Assembly (NCBI GenBank): GCA_963582345.1
Contig: CAUZSN010000118.1
Coordinates: forward strand, 1-8,238
Direction: 5' to 3'
DNA length: 8,238 nt
From: CAUZSN01 sp963582345
GTDB taxonomy: Bacteria; Planctomycetota; Planctomycetia; Planctomycetales; Planctomycetaceae
Both the position numbers and the translations under genes were made by a program. The notes under the pieces were generated by a model that had not been told where the DNA came from, made no database searches, and worked only from the letters and a program-made list of their open reading frames with translations. Below, piece after piece: positions 5,179 to 8,238 of this stretch (the first letter of the stretch is position 1; each line of letters opens with the position of its first letter).

Positions 5179-8166
5179 TCAGCTGCATCCCATGCTGTTT
5201 CCACAGTTATGACAGAGATAGCAGTTTCCGTTGCGAACCGTAATGGAACCACAGTTGTCACAAGCGGGAGCGTCTGATTGATACCGGGCAAATTGTTGAC
5301 TGCGAATAGCGGGCCCGTCCAATTTTTCGTGAAAACCCGAGCCATTCGAACGCTCGCCGGTGCTCAAACGAGATCCGACCAGCGATTCCAAATCCCGCTG
5401 AATTAATTCGACTGAGGTGACTTCGGCTTGAGGGTTCGATTCCTTGTCATCGGAATTCTCTCGTTGCGGACGATTCTCTTCACGATAGCTAGGAATGAAC
5501 TGCATTCCCAACCAGCGGAAGATGTAATCGACAACGCTCTTGGCATGCGGAATGTCACGATCGCCCGTCCAGCCCGATGGCTCGAATCGCATGTGAGTAA
5601 ATTTGTCCATTAGTGCGACCAATGGGACGCCGTATTGCAATGACATCGACGTCAGCGTACCGATGGTGTCCATCAGCCCGCCAACGGTGCTGCCTTCTTT
5701 GGCCATCGTAATGAACAATTCACCCGGCAACCCATCTTCGAAAAGACCGACTGTAATGTAACCCTCATGCCCGCCGACCGAGAACTTGTGGGTAATCGAT
5801 TGCCGTGTCGCTGGCAAGCGGCGGCGCACTGGGTTACCGTGGTTGTTTGTCTTCTGTTTGCGGTCCCCTTCCTTGGTCGTCGCCAACGGCTGGCTTTGCT
5901 TGGAGCCATCGCGGTAGATGGCCAGTGCCTTTAGGCCAAGCTGCCAACCTGCAATGTAAGCACTTTCGATCTCTGCGACCGTCGAGTCTTCTGGCATGTT
6001 GACTGTCTTCGAAATCGCCCCGGATATGAATGGCTGCGCGGCCGACATCATTTGAATGTGAGCTCGCCAGTTAATCGACCGACTACCATTGGCCGGCTTG
6101 AATGCACAATCGAAGACCGGTAAATGCTGGTCCTTCAGGACGGGGGCTCCTTCAATCGTATCGGTTTTATCGATGTAGTCGATGATGTCCTTGATTTCGC
6201 GACGGTCGTAACCTAACACCTCCAACGCCTCGGGAACCGTACGGTTAACGATCTTCATCATTCCTCCACCGGCCAACTGCTTGTACTTCACCAGTGCGAT
6301 GTCCGGCTCGATGCCAGTCGTATCGCAGTCCATCATGAAGGCAATCGTGCCGGTGGGCGCCAGTACGGTGGCCTGGGAGTTGCGGTAGCCGAAGCGTTGG
6401 CCTGACTGTAAACACTCGTCCCACACCAATTTGGCAGCGTTGGACAGATATACGGGACAAGCGAGATCAATCTTGTCGGCCGCATTCCGATGCATCTGCA
6501 TCACTCGCTGCATCGGTTGGTCGTTTTCCTTGTAGCCGGAGAAGGAGCCGACGTCTCGTGCGATTTGGCTGGACGTGAGATAAGCTTGACCAGTCAGAAT
6601 CGCTGTTAACGCTCCGCAGATGCCTCGGCCGGTATCGCTGTCGTATGGAATTCCCATCGACATTAACAGGCTGCCCAAATTCGCAAAACCGAGACCCAAC
6701 GGACGAAATCGATGGCTATTCTCGGCAATCGCCGGCGTCGGATAGCTGGCATGATCGACGAGAATTTCCTGCGCCGTAATGAATATCGACGCCGCTTGGC
6801 GAAAGCCGCTGACGTCAAACGTTCCGTCTTCTTCCTGAAATTTCCGCAGGTTGATACTAGCCAGATTGCAAGCCGTGTCATCGAGGAACATATATTCGCT
6901 GCACGGATTGGACGCATTGATAGGCCCGGTATTCGGACACGTATGCCAATTGTTGATCGTCGTGTGGTATTGCAGACCGGGATCGCCACAGTACCAGGTG
7001 CTTTCGGCGATCTCGCCCATCAAGAACCGAGCGTCATGCTCGGAGCTGATATGGTCGGGAATAGTGACCCAATGTGTTTTCCATTTGGCATTGTCCAGAA
7101 CCGCCTGCATAAAGTCGTCACTGACGCGAATCGACAGGTTCGCATTTTGGAACATGATCGAGTTGTAAGCTTCGCCGTTAAAGTTTGCTTCGTACTCGCC
7201 GCTCTGGATCAATGTCCGGGCCTTCTTCTCTTCCTTGGCCTTGGCCTGAATGAACTCTAAAACGTCGGGATGCCAATCCTTCAGGCTTTGCATCTTGGCA
7301 GCTCGGCGCGTCTTACCGCCCGATTTGACGACGGCTGCAATCTGGTCGTATACACGCATGAACGACAGCGGGCCTGATGGCACTCCGCCTCCCGAAAGCT
7401 TCTCCTGCGAGCTACGGATCGTCGACAGATCGGTTCCAGTGCCCGAACCGAATTTGAACAGCAATGCTTCGCTGGTCGCAAGACGCATAATGTCTTCCAT
7501 GCTGTCCTCGACCGACTGGATAAAACAGGCGGACGCCTGCGGGTACTCGTACGGAGTTTCCGAACGGCGAATCGATTTGGTTTCAACATCCCAGAAGTAA
7601 TTGCCTCGCGAACCCTTGACACCGTATTGGTGGTACAAGCCCACGTTGAACCACACGGGCGAGTTGAACGCACCGTACTGATGCAAGCACAACCAGGCCA
7701 ATTCACGGTAGAAGTTCTCGCCGTCAGCGGCGGATTCGAAATAGCCATCGACGGTGCCCCAATCGGCGATTGTCCGAGCCACACGGTGAATGACCTGACG
7801 TACGCTGGTTTCCCGCTCATCCGTTCCCGGCTCGCCGTAGTAATACTTGCTGACCACGACATTCGTCGCCAACGGGCTCCACGATGTTGGGATTTCACAA
7901 TCTTTTTGTTCGAACAGCACGTCGCCCGATTCATCTTTAATTTGAGCGGTGCGCTGTTCCCATTCAACTGTGTCAAAGGGATCGGTACCTCGTGGGCAAA
8001 AGTGTGAATCAACCTTCGTGGCAGTCGCCGTTGCAGTAACTCGACCATTGCCGTTCCGGGCGACCGAGATGACCTGCGTCGCGTCGAGACTGATTTCCTG
8101 TGTCTTCTCATTGTTTGAGCCAGTCGCGAATTCTTGCTCCGCAAGTCCCTTTTTTTCGTGCATCAT
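5179..8166 (-). CDS. nrdJ: Vitamin B12-dependent (class II) ribonucleoside-diphosphate reductase
   Basis: The 995-residue enzyme reduces ribonucleotides to deoxyribonucleotides in the cytoplasm, generating its thiyl radical with adenosylcobalamin, so it needs no oxygen and no NrdB subunit. Visible features: N-terminal region with FCPRGTDPFDTVEWE (56-70) and LHQYGAFNSPVWFNVG (161-176); Cys214 (ASACFIQ), the first active-site redox cysteine; NPCSE (420-424), giving catalytic Asn420, radical Cys422 and Glu424; Cys433 (TACNLASINL), the second redox cysteine; PTGTIAF (604-610), a phosphate-binding loop; QPFISGAISKTVNMPE (711-726); and LGLKALAIYRDGSK (743-756). A TSCPD domain follows (about 795-895). 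The cysteine-rich tail, with Cys969, 972, 982, 985, 988 and 994, probably binds zinc or passes electrons to the active site. ATG 8166 has AAGGAG 6 bases upstream, and a second ATG follows immediately. No intein interrupts the motifs. The gene is complete and stands alone, ending at a strong terminator. The length fits planctomycete class II enzymes. Confidence 0.97.
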   Translation of the reverse strand: MMHEKKGLAEQEFATGSNNEKTQEISLDATQVISVARNGNGRVTATATATKVDSHFCPRGTDPFDTVEWEQRTAQIKDESGDVLFEQKDCEIPTSWSPLATNVVVSKYYYGEPGTDERETSVRQVIHRVARTIADWGTVDGYFESAADGENFYRELAWLCLHQYGAFNSPVWFNVGLYHQYGVKGSRGNYFWDVETKSIRRSETPYEYPQASACFIQSVEDSMEDIMRLATSEALLFKFGSGTGTDLSTIRSSQEKLSGGGVPSGPLSFMRVYDQIAAVVKSGGKTRRAAKMQSLKDWHPDVLEFIQAKAKEEKKARTLIQSGEYEANFNGEAYNSIMFQNANLSIRVSDDFMQAVLDNAKWKTHWVTIPDHISSEHDARFLMGEIAESTWYCGDPGLQYHTTINNWHTCPNTGPINASNPCSEYMFLDDTACNLASINLRKFQEEDGTFDVSGFRQAASIFITAQEILVDHASYPTPAIAENSHRFRPLGLGFANLGSLLMSMGIPYDSDTGRGICGALTAILTGQAYLTSSQIARDVGSFSGYKENDQPMQRVMQMHRNAADKIDLACPVYLSNAAKLVWDECLQSGQRFGYRNSQATVLAPTGTIAFMMDCDTTGIEPDIALVKYKQLAGGGMMKIVNRTVPEALEVLGYDRREIKDIIDYIDKTDTIEGAPVLKDQHLPVFDCAFKPANGSRSINWRAHIQMMSAAQPFISGAISKTVNMPEDSTVAEIESAYIAGWQLGLKALAIYRDGSKQSQPLATTKEGDRKQKTNNHGNPVRRRLPATRQSITHKFSVGGHEGYITVGLFEDGLPGELFITMAKEGSTVGGLMDTIGTLTSMSLQYGVPLVALMDKFTHMRFEPSGWTGDRDIPHAKSVVDYIFRWLGMQFIPSYREENRPQRENSDDKESNPQAEVTSVELIQRDLESLVGSRLSTGERSNGSGFHEKLDGPAIRSQQFARYQSDAPACDNCGSITVRNGNCYLCHNCGNSMGCS

Positions 8167-8172
8167 GCACCT

Positions 8173-8178
8173 CTCCTT
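8173..8178 (-). promoter_or_regulatory. Shine-Dalgarno sequence of nrdJ, borne on a tandem repeat
   Basis: AAGGAG on the minus strand (8178-8173) lies 6 bases before ATG 8166, an ideal spacing, and fixes the nrdJ start. All but the last G belongs to the gene-proximal copy of the 19-bp repeat. The distal copies end in the same AAAGGA but are followed by another repeat instead of a start codon. Confidence 0.8.
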
Positions 8179-8236
8179 TGTAGTCGAACGAATCCTTTGT
8201 AGTCGAACGAATCCTTTGTAGTCGAACGAACCTTTG
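8174..8236. repeat. 19-bp tandem repeat in the nrdJ 5' region, three copies plus a fragment
   Basis: Three identical head-to-tail copies of TCCTTTGTAGTCGAACGAA lie at 8174-8192, 8193-8211 and 8212-8230 (plus-strand sense). A fragment, CCTTTG, follows at 8231-8236 with the first T missing. On the minus strand, the coding sense for nrdJ, each unit reads TTCGTTCGACTACAAAGGA and so ends in a Shine-Dalgarno-like AAAGGA. There are no spacers, so this is not a CRISPR array. The array ends near the window edge, so further degenerate copies cannot be excluded. It contains the self-complementary TTCGAA-like core CGTTCGA only in part, so I do not call hairpins. Confidence 0.9.
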
Positions 8237-8238
8237 CT

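Noticed and set aside
6712..7260. 182-residue plus-strand open frame antisense to nrdJ
   Set aside because: No recognisable domain and no convincing ribosome binding site; it is explained by the codon pattern of nrdJ on the other strand.
7281..8144. 287-residue minus-strand open frame overlapping nrdJ in another frame
   Set aside because: It lies wholly inside the well-supported nrdJ gene, is arginine/serine/threonine-rich as expected for an out-of-frame reading, and shows no recognisable motif.
5179..8166. Intein in nrdJ
   Set aside because: Ribonucleotide reductases often host inteins, but all conserved motifs here follow at normal spacing, with no splicing or homing-endonuclease blocks.
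8174..8236. CRISPR array
   Set aside because: The 19-bp units are directly adjacent with no spacers, and no cas genes are present.
8167..8238. Cobalamin riboswitch or NrdR box upstream of nrdJ
   Set aside because: The 72 available bases are filled by the ribosome binding site and the tandem repeat; neither a B12-box-like sequence nor an NrdR-type palindrome is visible. Either could lie beyond the window.

Overview
The window looks like chromosomal DNA from a planctomycete, possibly of the Pirellulaceae. That assignment is an inference from protein character: a long class II ribonucleotide reductase with a TSCPD domain and a multi-cysteine tail, a small molybdopterin-fold protein of a type I associate with this phylum, and remnants of a membrane-anchored TPR protein. 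No rRNA, tRNA, CRISPR array, transposase or complete mobile element was seen.

Layout from left to right. (1) 3-1223 (+): 3' part of a MEMO/AmrB-type protein whose true start lies left of the window. (2) 1369-1964 (+): a decayed gene, with one transmembrane segment followed by a TPR-like C-terminal region broken by two stop codons and two frameshifts. (3) 2041-4473 (-): an Eco57I/TaqI-type adenine-N6 DNA methyltransferase with a target-recognition C-terminus but no room for the usual N-terminal nuclease domain. (4) 4486-4971 (-): a small protein with the sulfite-oxidase-type molybdopterin-binding fold that lacks the molybdenum-ligand cysteine. It lies 12 bases upstream of the methyltransferase and in the same frame, so the two are probably co-transcribed. 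(5) 5117-5153: a strong intrinsic terminator on the minus strand. (6) 5179-8166 (-): a complete adenosylcobalamin-dependent ribonucleotide reductase (nrdJ). (7) 8174-8236: a 19-bp tandem repeat directly upstream of nrdJ, whose gene-proximal copy supplies most of the Shine-Dalgarno sequence.

The plus-strand genes on the left converge on the minus-strand genes on the right, and the meeting point is around 1965-2040. The terminator separates nrdJ from the molybdopterin-fold/methyltransferase pair, so that pair should have its own promoter in 4972-5116, where an unusual block-swapped inverted repeat is found. Functionally the genes look like housekeeping (nrdJ, amrB) plus an accessory DNA-modification gene. 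I found no convincing multi-gene novel system. The best leads are the nuclease-less methyltransferase with its A8 tract and its in-frame upstream partner, the cysteine-less molybdopterin-fold protein, and the repeat-borne ribosome binding site of nrdJ.
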